Source: Hermodice carunculata
Taxonomy: Eukaryota > Annelida > Polychaeta > Eunicida > Amphinomidae
Assembly: GCA_964020975.1 (NCBI GenBank)
Contig: OZ026619.1
Coordinates: 84,250,206 to 84,314,205 of the forward strand
DNA: 64,000 nt
Direction of reading: 5' to 3'
The notes beneath the pieces are model-generated. The model had not been told where the DNA came from and did not search any database. It saw nothing but the letters and a program-made list of their open reading frames with translations. Below are positions 12,516-23,424 of this stretch, piece by piece. Every line of letters starts with the position of its first letter. Positions within the stretch are counted from its first letter, which is position 1. Made by a program: the position numbers and the translations under genes.

Positions 12516-14592
12516 TCTATTTTATTACGATGGGAATGTAAAATTATCTATTAAAAAAACTGACGTTCTATTATTCTAGTCGCATATAGTTATATGCGTT
12601 GATATCTAAAAATCGATACAACGCCGAAGACCTGATGACATCTCATGTTAAGCTTAGATCATCCCGACTACACTTGCACTAATGAAAAAAATTTTACAAG
12701 ATATGCTGATGGCTTGACTTTATAATACCTCTTGTATTCTGGGTTTGATGGGAAAAGGTTTTATTGAACGTCGAGTGGTATAAAGCCGTCAACATACGCC
12801 TAATCAGATACTTTTCTGCCCAAAAAAATTCTGTATTTGTGAATTAAGACAGTGCAGGGTTTACAAAGGCAAACTTTATCCACTTCAAAATGTGAGACAG
12901 TACGTAATCTTTTCAACACGACAGCGTGATTAAAACAAATATATCTTGTGCCAATCACACATGAGCTACGGTACCCTAATCCCATCATATTAATGTTGTT
13001 CCAGTCCATGAAGTTCAAAGGTGGGGGTTAATTGTATTATCACATGCTTCCACAAGTGCAGCCTCAAAACTACTCAAAATGATGCATACTCTGGCGGAAA
13101 TGAAATGGAATTCCCAACCACAGTGGACGTGATTCATAAAACCCTTGGTCTCCATCATAATTGAAATCACTTGAAGGTCTTTCTTGAGTTGGTTGTAAAA
13201 TCGGTGCGGAGTCATCTTCTCATGGGTCAATACGGGCAGTGACTTGTTGCGTGTGCTGGTTGCTGAACGTTTTATTGTGACGTACGTCTTCATTCAGGCA
13301 CAAGAAAAATCTCTTGGAAATAGTTTCAGATACACATAAAAGCCAGCTATGTTTGCATTCTGGTTCAAGCAATGCCATGTAATGCGATTTACTACGATAA
13401 AAGTATAATTCGAGCCTACATATTTCAATTGCGCTTGACATGTGGGGCCAAAAGAACTGTCATTATGTACTGTTTTCTATAAACCTTCGAAAATCATTAT
13501 ATCCAGATCTAACTTCAACAAGCAAACAAGACAAAACATCACGAATGCGTGCGTACCGTCATTCCTACGAAATAAGTTATAGAATAGATGGTAAGTGTTA
13601 TGTTGAAGAAGGCACACCTGTGTGAGACTTGGTTTCAATCTGAACCACGTTTTATGTATGCTTGTAACCTACAAAGCTAGTGTTATATCCAAGCTTCTCC
13701 TTGTTTCGTGTTATCTGCTTTGCCACCAAGTTGAACCTAAGCAACACCGCACTCTGCGACCTGTGGATACACATGTTGGCATCAGCATCATACCAAGACT
13801 AATCCAAAAGATCCACATTTTACATTTCAAAAATGAATAAAACCTTGCCACAGTTCGCTTACTTCAGTGGGCATATACAACTTATTAAATTGTGAGTAAG
13901 ACATTACCTTGCAAACAAACTGAAGGATTGAAAATATCTTATCTGAAACACATTGAGCAAAAATTAATGGTGCCAATAGTGCCACAAGAAAAAGAAATAA
14001 AGGGGATTACGGGCATATTTCTGAAGTACCTAGGGATACAGCAAAGGACCGAAAACGCACGAGTCTTAACGCGTTGTAGCAATAGCTATGAGTGAAGGGT
14101 GTGGTATTTTGCAAGACTTAGATAATGGAAACATAGCTTGCCAGTCTAAAGAATTAATCTTTTCAAATATCAAGGTACAACCGTACCTTGGTGATACGTC
14201 CCATTTAAAAACACGTCCAAGATGCAATGTTGACCTTGAAAAGGGTCAAGGCTTTAGTTATCATGCCAAGATCTTTTGGATATTCATGAATCTTATGCAC
14301 ATTCGGGTTTTGTGATAAAATATGAAAGGCAAGGTTATGAAATTTATCCTCATGCAATATAAAAAGCAGAGGCACACTGCTATAAAGCTGTAGCTTAATT
14401 TCCTAACATGTCTTCAGGCGTTCATACGCCCACATGACCACTGGACACCAATCAGGACAATCGGTTCAAACTTCCGACGCGGGACATCTGTGCTATTATG
14501 GAACGAAAATGGCTGCGTACTTACTTTTGGTGCATGTGAGCAGGCAGGTGGATTGAGATTCACCCCCTGATATAAGTATTTGAAGATGTCTA

Positions 14593-14598
<6 letters not shown>
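12516..14598. other. Unannotated stretch
   Basis: No recognisable gene. About 14160-14330 has blocks such as GACCTTGAAAAGGGTCAAGG, like the dispersed GACCTT-rich repeats elsewhere in the window. Short frames at 12800-14095 show no domain. Confidence 0.5.

Positions 14599-14599
<1 letters not shown>

Positions 14600-14672
<73 letters not shown>
14600..14672. repeat. (TA)n microsatellite, 73 bp
   Basis: Perfect TA run. On the minus strand it directly follows the SINE-like end at 14673-14734, so it may be the SINE's expanded tail. Confidence 0.97.
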
Positions 14673-14674
<2 letters not shown>

Positions 14675-14734
14675 GTTCGGAACGAGCGGGATTCGATCCT
14701 ACAACCTTTTGCACCAGTCGCTTAGCTGAATTGG
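14673..14734 (-). mobile_element. tRNA-derived SINE 3' portion (copy 1)
   Basis: The minus strand reads AGCGACTGGTGCAAAAGG, then GGATCGAATCCCGCTCG and TTCCGAACAT. GGATCGAATCC is a good polymerase III B-box (T-arm) and the whole resembles the 3' half of a tRNA. The 5' half (A-box) is absent or eroded, being replaced by the inverted-repeat element at 14735-14924, so this is a SINE remnant and not a functional tRNA gene. Confidence 0.6.
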
Positions 14735-14924
14735 GAAATGCACTTATACCATGCCTCCTTTGTTTTCTCAAGGGATATATATGTCACCTGCTTACACATA
14801 TATCTCTGCTTTAAATTTCTATGGCTACATTTCAACACAGGACTGATTTGATTGGTGAATACATTTTAAAATGCATTTATATTCATGAAAACAAAGAAGG
14901 CATGGTATAAAAAGGATGCATCCC
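14735..14924. mobile_element. Inverted-repeat element, about 190 bp
   Basis: Arms of about 38 bp. The left arm contains TATACCATGCCTCCTTTG; the right arm, reverse-complemented, contains TATACCATGCCTTCTTTG, and both continue into TTTTC. Outer ends are GGGAAATGCA and, reverse-complemented, GGGATGCATC. The interior is AT-rich and non-coding. No clear target duplication. Confidence 0.55.
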
Positions 14925-15142
14925 TTGTTCTCGTGATTTATCTGAAATCCCTTGAACTTTAGATGCATCTTCTTCATATGCACTCGACCAAATCCCCATT
15001 CTTAAAAAGAATAGTTCAATGAAGGTAGTTATGTGCGAGTGCCATATCAACACGGTTATGCAGTATATTTACTGAGTCGGCATTTATTTCCAGAATCGGG
15101 GATTTAAATCCACCAGCTGAAGGAAATGCCGAAAATATATAT

Positions 15143-15180
15143 TTTATGTTCGGAACGAGCGGGACTCGAACCCACTATAA
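15143..15180 (-). mobile_element. tRNA-derived SINE 3' end (copy 2)
   Basis: The minus strand has GTGGGTTCGAGTCCCGCTCG followed by TTCCGAACATAAAATATAT: a good B-box and the same CGTTCCGAACAT terminus as copy 1, again followed by an AT-rich tail. The 5' part is not recognisable. Confidence 0.55.
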
Positions 15181-15197
15181 TTTTCACACAATGCATG

Positions 15198-15242
15198 CAT
15201 ATATATATATACATCTCTCCGTGCGCGCGCGTGTGTGTGTGT
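15198..15242. repeat. (TA)n / (CG)n / (GT)n compound microsatellite
   Basis: A short TA run, then GCGCGCGCG and a GT run. Confidence 0.85.
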
Positions 15243-17769
15243 AATGGCCTCCGTAAGATGGTAACTTCGCACCATCTTTGAAATACCCCACAGTTGTGTC
15301 ACCATCACTCAATCGAATGTATCGCCATACTATATTCTCGTTATCACACACAGGTCCGCTGTATGCTCAATCTATCAAATATTTAGGGTATCCAAGATCA
15401 TGTTCCCTTCCGGAGCTTGATGAAGGGTTGCATTCATTTGATCCTGCTTTTATTGTAAACAGATTTTGCTTCAAATGTGTTATATGACTCAAGCAACATC
15501 TAGCATCTCTTATCAGCAAATAACAGCATTAATAAGGCAACCTCCCACACACAAAGAGAATATTAACCATTTCCTATTTACGATATTTTTGTAAATGCCA
15601 AAACCCGCGCAAAGGAAATCTGGTGACATACAGCATGGTATCCTGATACGGTTAACTACAATTCTCATTAAAAACGTTTTGGGCATGGAGAAATTTAAGA
15701 TGAAAACGTTGAAGCAGACGACATTTAACACAATGTACATTTGGACAGTCTGAGAGAGAAAGAGACAACAGACTATATATTCCTATCTAGACGGATACAG
15801 ATTACCGATGACCTTTCCAATCGTTCATTTCATCAAATGGCAAAGCACTCATATTTAGTTTTCATTGAAACTGATATTCGCACCTGACTATAATATCACT
15901 TGAGTTAACAACAAAATGTACACGAGCATCAACGCCATTACTGTAAAACAAGAGGCACCTGCAGTAATCACCATGAATGCAAATAAGCTTTGAACTTTTT
16001 CACATAAGGATTAAGTTAGTTTTTCCTTTTGTTCACCACTTTCTCTTTAACGGCTGAAGTGTGAATAAGTCAGTAACTTTCATACCGCTTGCTATTCACC
16101 CACAGCAAGCCGACTTTAAGCTGCTGGCACCGGGCATATATTTTGCCTGCTGAACAGACCAATTTCCTTATTTTCTCCGCTTCACTTCAAGTGTAGTCGA
16201 GATAACACTTAGCTTGGTTTGCTCTAGAGGGGAACAGATAGCTCAATAGGAAAGGTCAGCATTAGCTATAAACTGTGTATTTGTCCCAATACACAACCAA
16301 ATAACCAAATATACATTTTCAGGGCTAGAGGTGTGTACATGCATTACCATTAGTTTTTTTTTATGTCAAAGTAACCTTGAATAATGATCATTTTTGCAGC
16401 TGTGGTTATGTAATTCTATCTATTAATTCAAATATATATTAAGATTTACTGTCAGAAATGTTGTATTTCTGTGTGCAGTCGGTTTAAAGGTACCAAGTTG
16501 GAAATTACAATGTGCAGTAATGGGAATGCACAACCCTAGCCCTGAATTGACTGCAGTGTCCTCTTTCAGGTGAGTTTTGAACCCTCTGTTCTTGCCCTTG
16601 CCTATTCCAGCAGAATATACGCCATATATGGGGAACACTGAGCAGGACAGTATAAAGGCTGGAACCGTGTCAGGAAGACTCATTGACCGGGGATTAGATA
16701 CAATTCTGTTTCCACTGATTTGCCTGCATGGCAGACCTACTAAGGTTAGAGCAAGTAGAACACATGGAACTTAGTATATCCAGCTGGCAAGATCTAAAAA
16801 ATAAATGAATAGTTCCCATTCTGTAATCAATAGCCCAGAGTTTTTGCAAGGACACAAACCCGGGTTAAACTTACAAATAAGTTGTTACTCGCTGTATCTT
16901 TCATCAGCTTCAAACCAAATCTACCGTTAAACTAAGGTTAACATGTGTGCCAATGGGTTAATGGGAGAATGAGCATGTGAGTACATAATACCAGAAGTTA
17001 TGGACGCGTGCTTGTGCAAAATTTGTTGAGATCCAACAGTGATAACAGAAAAGCTAACAAGAAGCACGGACCCATAGGTAGGAGCTGGGTTCTATGGAAC
17101 TCGTATCCCCACCCCAACCCCGCTTCTGTCCTGCACAGAAAAAAAATAATGATAATTAGGGTGGATCTGGGGTATTGCCTAAAATATAACAAATCTTTCT
17201 GAATTTGGGGATAATTGCGGTAATGATGAAACTGAAAACAGAATTATTCACATGCATATATGCATAGTCGCGGGATGTTTTTTTCTGTATATGGGTGACC
17301 GGTAACCAAGACCCAATGAGCCCCTCCGTCTGCCCCCTCATTCTGCCTGCAAAAGTCCATACAAACGCCGCACCAGGCTGCAAGCTTGCACTCTTGACTG
17401 TGCCGTGAAATATCCCGTCAATGAAATACATATCACTCGTATGTGTTTGCCAAATGACACAAACATTACAGTGTGGTAAGTGATAGGTAGCATACTTTGA
17501 CATTCTGTTGGGGGTCGTCAGCTCTATTCTTAGAATAAATTAGGCACAACAACGTTCATGATGAAACTAGTACCATCACTTCCCTATGTCATAGTAATTG
17601 CTGACAAGGCAGGACGAACATTGTGTGTTTCGCAATCAGGTCCTGTGCTCTCCATTTAAACGTGCTTTAATGGATATTGCCCGTTGTCATTTATCTGCCT
17701 GCAAATTTTCTCCATTTGTCACTCCCATTTTTTTCTCACCTTAAAATTGTATTCTCTGTGTGTAGACTT
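15243..17769. other. Unannotated stretch
   Basis: No recognisable gene. About 16229-16290 has a faint A-box-like GATAGCTCAATAGG without a convincing B-box. Frames of up to 115 codons (minus strand, 17156-17503) have no domain. Confidence 0.5.
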
Positions 17770-17775
17770 CCTGGA

Positions 17776-18010
17776 AGGGGGTAAAGGGGGTTTACGTGTT
17801 GGCATACGCGGCATTTTCATTGATCATAATTCCGTACTGGAAGCCCCTTTATTTTTCGTATTTCACACCAGCCATTATTTCTAAGTTTCCATATTATCTT
17901 GTACCTTACCGTCTAAATTCCCTTATTTCCTCACCCTACTTTCTTACCTGCGGCAAAATTATTACCTGTAAGTGCGTACTGGGTGCCCCCCCCCTCCACC
18001 ACCACCCCCA
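17776..18010. mobile_element. G-run/C-run MITE with 6-bp TSD (copy 1, divergent)
   Basis: Starts AGGGGGTAAAGGGGG and ends in C-rich CCCCCACC-type sequence. The flanking direct repeat CCTGGA occurs at 17770-17775 and 18011-18016. Shared interior blocks with the copies at 33583 and 39184 are CCGTACTGGAAGCCC, TTATTACCTGTA and GCGTACTG. Non-coding; superfamily unknown. Confidence 0.7.
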
Positions 18011-18016
18011 CCTGGA

Positions 18017-18872
18017 TCACTACCAATTTTAGTTGTTATTACCATGATAGTATTAGGTTTCTTTTCTCTCTGTTACACTTCCTAATAAATTAGAACCAGT
18101 ATACTTTAATTCAAATTCTGACAAAGTGGCTGCAATAATTGCCTGCTCAGCAGACCTTTCAATTGCCTTATATTTCTGTTGAGAACTAAGAGATGGCTAC
18201 CCGCAACGGTATCCATCAGCCAGCCACGCAGCAAGCACATTTTCAGTTCAATTATATCATTAATGATAATTTTGTAAAGTTTTAAGATAATTAAAAGCGA
18301 CAAGCTCTAATTATGCGGATGGACACGAGTCGTGGGTTAATAGTTGGTTCGCGGAGGTTGGTGTCCCATGCGCTTCATGGTACCAACGTCCCTCTCAGTT
18401 GCACAAGTAACGTTATCAATGTCATCTGCAAATTAACAAAAGCTGTGAAAAAATCAACCCATGATCCCTCCGAAGTGACAGATAAAACATCAATATTTCA
18501 TCGACCAAGTGTTCTCCCAATTTTGAAAGAAGAAAAAAACTTCTTCGAAAGGTGAAAGAACGAACGAAAAACTCCTCCACCTCCCTATTTTGCGGCTTTC
18601 AGTCACATACACTCTGATTTATTTAAGAATAGCCAGGGACTGAAATTTAAACCTTCGTTGCTAATTCCAAGGAGCAAGCGAGGACATTTTGTTTATCCAT
18701 AGTGCGGCCACAGAGGTTACGCAAAACTCTCCTAGGTTGTCTCATTCGACACACGTGCGTGACCGCTGAACAGCTCAACCACGTGTGCATCATTTTCCCA
18801 GCATGTTCAGACTGCGTGTTATTACCCTTTAAGCACCATAAAATATCTTCGAAGAAAATAAAATGTGTTGAA
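18017..18872. other. Unannotated stretch (intron candidate)
   Basis: If the exon at 18879-19061 is real, this begins its first intron on the minus strand. No second exon was recognised here. A TTTCAG acceptor-like site near 18645 would be followed by a stop within seven codons. Confidence 0.4.
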
Positions 18873-18878
18873 ACTTAC
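18873..18878 (-). promoter_or_regulatory. Candidate 5' splice donor (GTAAGT)
   Basis: A perfect metazoan donor hexamer on the minus strand, directly after the codon ATA. It closes the candidate exon in phase 0. Confidence 0.4.
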
Positions 18879-19061
18879 TATAAAGGGTCCCTTCCATGCT
18901 ATATCATCCCGCAACTTGAGGTCACCAATAAATCGAGTATCCGCCACGTCGTCCGACTGTCTGGGAATAGCATGGCACGAGCACAGATAGACAGTACACA
19001 TCCCCAACAAGCAGACCAGGACTTGTTCCAATGTGCTAGACAACACAAGTATAGTCCTCAT
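18879..19061 (-). CDS. Candidate first coding exon of a secreted protein
   Basis: A 61-codon minus-strand frame from an ATG in good context (GGCGGCATGA) to a perfect GTAAGT donor. Residues 1-31 look like a signal peptide: a hydrophobic core LVCLLGMCTVYLC, then CSCHA as a plausible cleavage site. The following segment is charged and contains TRFIGDLKLRDD (residues 43-53). F-x-G-D-[IL] is the aspartate-switch pattern of astacin-family metalloprotease propeptides, so an astacin-like zymogen is one possibility, but four residues are weak evidence. No catalytic-domain exon is visible downstream. Chance remains possible. Confidence 0.4.
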
Positions 19062-20036
19062 GCCGCCACGTTTCTGGACACGTCCAGCATGTCTCGAATG
19101 GACAGTTTCACTGGCAGGAGGTTTTTCCTACCCTGCATACACTATAGCTAACACACTTCGGTTGGGTCTTCGCTTTTCCCTGGGTCTGGAAGATAAAACG
19201 CGGTTTACACTGTGGATATGCGTACGTTTGCAAGGGCCTAGCTACTTGTATACGCGTCAGCCGAGGTACATGCGTCCAGCTTACTCAGTGTATTCCTGTG
19301 ATCAACTTTAGTGTAGATTAATTATTCCGTCAGCACGTGCCTGATGTACAGTTACTGATTAATTAACTACCAATTAATCCCAACTGCTGAGTTAGCGGAA
19401 ACTGCATAACATATTTTGCATTATATCCTGTGTCATCGGCCTCTCCGTCCATCGCTACTTTCATTCTATTGCCTCTACGAGGTACTACCGGCATGGTAAA
19501 TGTGAGCTACACATTTGCTGTAAGCATCTCTCGTCAGGAGCAGGGGGCGTCCTCATCCTCGGAGCCATAGAGGAGTTAAAATAGTAATGCCCCGATCAAC
19601 TGAGCATAAAAATAACTTTTTGTGACGATACTCGTCAGATAACAGACCAATCACACGATCGAACGGCTGCTTTTTCTTTTTTTTTCCCCGCTCCTGAAGT
19701 TCCACGTGCGGACCGGTAGTGAACGGCTATAATCCTGTTTGGCTTGGTTGTCTTGTTGCAATTACATTGCCTTGGTGCATCTGATTTTCATAAGGGCTCC
19801 TCATCCATAACAATGACTGTCGGTTGCTGTGGTTACATCAATTACGGGAAAAAGTCCGAATTGTCTTCTCCGAAGAAAAAAACTTGCGTAAGAATTCCCA
19901 AACGTGATTTTCTGCCTGGAGTGATCTTCAACGGTCTGCAAGCCTGAACATGTTTTTGCGATAACTTGATGAGCAAGCACACTTTTACATGAAAACATGA
20001 ATAATCCATGGACGAAGCCGAAGTCAATTTACAGCC
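19062..20036. other. Unannotated stretch
   Basis: Would include the 5' untranslated region and promoter of the exon above if that is real. No clear TATA box. On the minus strand an acceptor-like TTTTATCTTCCAG lies near 19190-19200. No other gene recognised. Confidence 0.45.
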
Positions 20037-20114
20037 TCAGTCCCACTCATTCTGGTCAATCTCACTTGGTTTCATCCCAAACTCCCGGCAACGGGGTCTG
20101 TATTTCCAGTCCAC
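20037..20114 (-). pseudogene. Death-domain-like exon remnant
   Basis: The minus strand, directly after an AG acceptor-like site (CTTGGCAG), encodes VDWKYRPRCREFGMKPSEID followed by QNEWD and a stop. The pattern W-x-x-L-x-R-x-L-G-[ML]-x-x-x-[ED]-I-D-x-I-E is the helix 2-3 core of death domains. Here W, R-E-F-G-M and P-S-E-I-D are present, but the usual hydrophobic after W-K-Y is replaced. Only 25 codons are open and the later helices are not visible, so this is a fragment or pseudogene. Death-fold adaptor genes are often multi-copy in marine invertebrates. Confidence 0.35.
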
Positions 20115-21268
20115 CTGCCAAGATTAAGAACAGCTTTTTCTTGTGTATCTTTCCAAGGAACTGCAGCATTCAACTTGGGAAGTCCCTGAAAACATACGAA
20201 GATATAAGTTCACATTTGTCACATTGCCTGACAAAGTCAAACGTAGAACAGATATGTCTGGATCAACAATCGGCCTGATATTCCCCTGTCCACTAAAAGC
20301 GCGGCCATGTGCGTGAATTGGCCGCCACTGTTATGAGAGACCCACCTTATCACGTTGCAAGCAGCAGCCCAGTTGCATAGCTACAGTTGTGGTGATTGCC
20401 AAATGTTTGTGATGCTGTCTTAAATCACATGGCTTTCATTCGTAAATTTTAGCAGTGGAACTTCCGTAAATTTGCAACGAAGACCGGGCCGTGATTTTAC
20501 TTGATCCCGCCGAACAGTGCTTACGTAGCACGAAATTGTACTTTAATGCTTCAAATTGTCGCGTAACTTTGGATTCTGCCTTTCATTGACCTTTTTTTTT
20601 TTTTTTTTTTTTTTTTTTATTTTGGAAAACTGTTCGGGGAATGGGTCATGCCTCTGGATGCGCCGTTGCTGCTGTGGCCACCCGAATGGGATTTTGAAGC
20701 ATGGCCATTTACTCTATGAGAAACTGGAACAAAACATTTGAATTTGTAGGGACAGAGACAGAAGACAGGTTTCACCGTTTGACTTATTGTGATTACGGTA
20801 CAATGAACTGGCTTGCGGGGAACGGTGCTGAAAGTCTGGACTGGAACTATACAGATATTTCGTTTAACCTTGGTAGATGGGAATACAGGGGAATACCAGG
20901 CATAGCACTACTTCGTGGTTTACTCTACTATGCACATAATACGAAACTGCTATACTTCACAGAGAAGAATATTCACAACTAACCCTTTCTTTTTTTTTCA
21001 AAATAGAAAAAGAAAACGAAATGCAAACATAAATGTTCACAGAATCCGCCAATTTTCAATTTATTGAAAAAATAAAAGCTGCTACGAAATTAAAAACAAT
21101 AAAGTGGTAGATATTAATGGTATCAATGAAAATGCGGACTTGGGGGGGAAAGGTAGCAGAAGACATACGATATGCTAGCTTTTGTGTGAAAAGTTTGTGC
21201 GAAAAAGTGTTAACATGGTCGTGGGTGTGTGTGTGCTTATGTATTATGCAAATAAAAGGTCAGACTAA
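20115..21268. other. Unannotated stretch with poly(T)
   Basis: Contains a poly(T) tract of about 27 bp at 20592-20618. The plus-strand frame 20701-20982 (93 codons) includes NLGRWEYRGIPG but matches no domain I know. Confidence 0.5.
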
Positions 21269-21510
21269 TTCGTTCAGTGCCACATTTTGGACCAAGTCAA
21301 CAGCTTTCCCCGGCGCGCTTTGAGCACATTGCACCCAAAGCGTGCCGCGGAAAGCTGTTGACCTGGATTGTTATATTCTACGTAATTACAAACATGTCGG
21401 TACTTGAATGAAAGGTCTTTTTACAAGAAACATGAATCTTGCACCCTTACTATACGTAGGAGCAGTTCCTTCTATGTTTAAGACTTTAGTCGCAGTTGGC
21501 ACTGAAAGAT
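21269..21510 (+). mobile_element. TTAA-flanked MITE with internal hairpin (copy 3)
   Basis: Left end TTCGTTCAGTGCCACATT after CTAA; right end AGTTGGCACTGAAAGAT followed by TTCA. It has the best-preserved internal palindrome, 21296-21362: GTCAACAGCTTTCCCCGGCG pairs with CGCGGAAAGCTGTTGAC around a short loop containing GAGCACATTGCAC. Confidence 0.8.
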
Positions 21511-21514
21511 TTCA

Positions 21515-22684
21515 GTAACATTTACGCGGTCAGTCCTTGCCGACACACTGTTCTCCCAGCAACATCTGGTCATCAAGGGTTCAACTGAAGACTGCATACA
21601 TGTTTTAAACATAAATTAACTAACATTTTTCCGCGTGTTTTGGTGCGCGCTGCCCCCCAATATGTGGCCATTTCTCCCGCCGCCTTATGTGTCCAAGCCG
21701 TTCTTTCTGCTCCCTCTGTGTTCAGGTTCGTTCAAGAATCTCCTACTTTCTAAGAAAAAATTATTATAAGATAAATTTAATCGCTAGAGTGGACCAGAAA
21801 CTGTCATTTTCCTTTCTATTTTACAAATAGTTCCTACCATGAAGAGGGCAGCTTCCTCCCATACCCTCCCCCCCCCCCCCCGGTTTGGTCACTTTGCGAC
21901 CTCGCAGTATCAATCACTATGATTTCGAAACCCCTGCCCCTAAAAATCCGAGATCCGTCCAGTATAGGAGCCTCGGAATATGAAGAAAATGACCATAGTC
22001 TGCTTGACATGTTAGAAAAAAATTAATATGAAAGTGAAAGACGTGATGACGAATTGGATGACTTGATTATAACGTACGCTGCGTTCCCGTGTCCTAACTA
22101 CAGTGACTAAAAGTTGCCTTTCTGGAGTTCAGCTATCAAATTGTACACTTTTGCACCTTTACTAAGTCCTCTAGAAATATACAATCATCAGTTATCCATC
22201 CTTATGGAAGTTCAGCCAACATCTAAATACCAAAGAATACAACTAATTTGTCCTTTTTTTGACGCATGGAGCGCGTGTGTGCATAACTGAACCGTTCACA
22301 TGTGTACATACACACAAATAAATATCTAGGAAGTCAACGAAATAAATCCAATGGACGTGCAGTGTAACTGTGTTCGTCCAACATAACAGAACTTGTACCA
22401 GACCGCTGTTAACACCGGAAAAAGGAAAAATAGTTGAAACCCTGGATTGACGCCTGAAGATTTTCCCCATCAGTGAACGGGATATGAACTGGAAGGACCA
22501 CATGTGGGAGCAATACTGTTGTTTCCTGGTTACATTTCTGCACGTTTGATAGGGGAGTGGGTTGCTAATGTACCAGGAAAGGTATAACGGAGGCCCTAAT
22601 AAGGAAAACACAGCATCTCTTAACTCTTAACTCGACATATTAATTATCAACAGACTGGTCTGCATAGGCTAATATAATACTAAT
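21515..22684. other. Unannotated stretch
   Basis: No gene recognised. Contains a short poly(C) tract near 21868-21881. A 122-codon minus frame (22243-22611) has no domain. Confidence 0.5.
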
Positions 22685-22717
22685 TATACGTACATAGGAT
22701 ATATGTATATATATAGG

Positions 22718-22755
<38 letters not shown>

Positions 22756-22790
22756 TATATACATACATACATACATATTATATCATGCAT
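22685..22790. repeat. (TA)n and (CATA)n microsatellites
   Basis: Interrupted TA runs followed by CATACATACATACATA. Confidence 0.85.
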
Positions 22791-23346
22791 ATTTATGTGA
22801 TTATTTATCCATCTATAGATTCATTTATTTATACTTTTATATCACTTTAACTCTCTTTTATTTCCCCATGCAAAACTGAGCTAAAATTAATTGTAGCGAT
22901 CGTAATTTTCATCAACGGGTAAAATATTTTCAATGATATGGAATGAAACTGATGATTATATATTTCTGCCTGATAACATACTTGTTTTGGCTGTAAAAGT
23001 ATCGACGTTTACTTTTAGTCACAGATCAGTTGTGCAATATTGGGCTTGGCCCAAATGGGTTCGGGGGAATTCCTCATAGATCACATAAAATTAACACATT
23101 AGTCACAAGTCACACAATATTGAATTTCCCAATGACAGGTGACATAAAAGAAGGGCCAACCACACATCACGTAAGTCCCATCACATGTCTCGTGAAACTG
23201 AAAAGTCTCATCACGCGTCACATAAAATTCTCTTCTCCACTCAAAAAGTTCCCCAAACACGTGTAGAAACAGCAGGCGTAGGCCTACATGCTGCCTTCAG
23301 TTCGTGTAAAAGCTCCTTCGTGCGACAAGCCCGTGTGCTAAGACTC
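22791..23346. other. Unannotated stretch
   Basis: About 23075-23230 repeats motifs such as TCACATAAAATT and CACATCACGT at loose spacing, perhaps an eroded minisatellite. No gene. Confidence 0.4.
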
Positions 23347-23366
23347 TGTGTGTATGTGTGTGTGTA

Positions 23367-23420
<54 letters not shown>
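23347..23420. repeat. (GT)n-(GA)n compound microsatellite
   Basis: GT run with ATGT interruptions, then 44 bp of GA. Confidence 0.95.

Positions 23421-23424
<4 letters not shown>

Noticed and set aside
14673-14734. Functional tRNA gene
   Set aside because: Only the T-arm half is intact; the A-box side is lost to an inverted-repeat element and no cloverleaf can be drawn.
16555-16590. Splice sites TCCTCTTTCAG and GTGAGT in the plus strand
   Set aside because: They abut directly with no exon between them.
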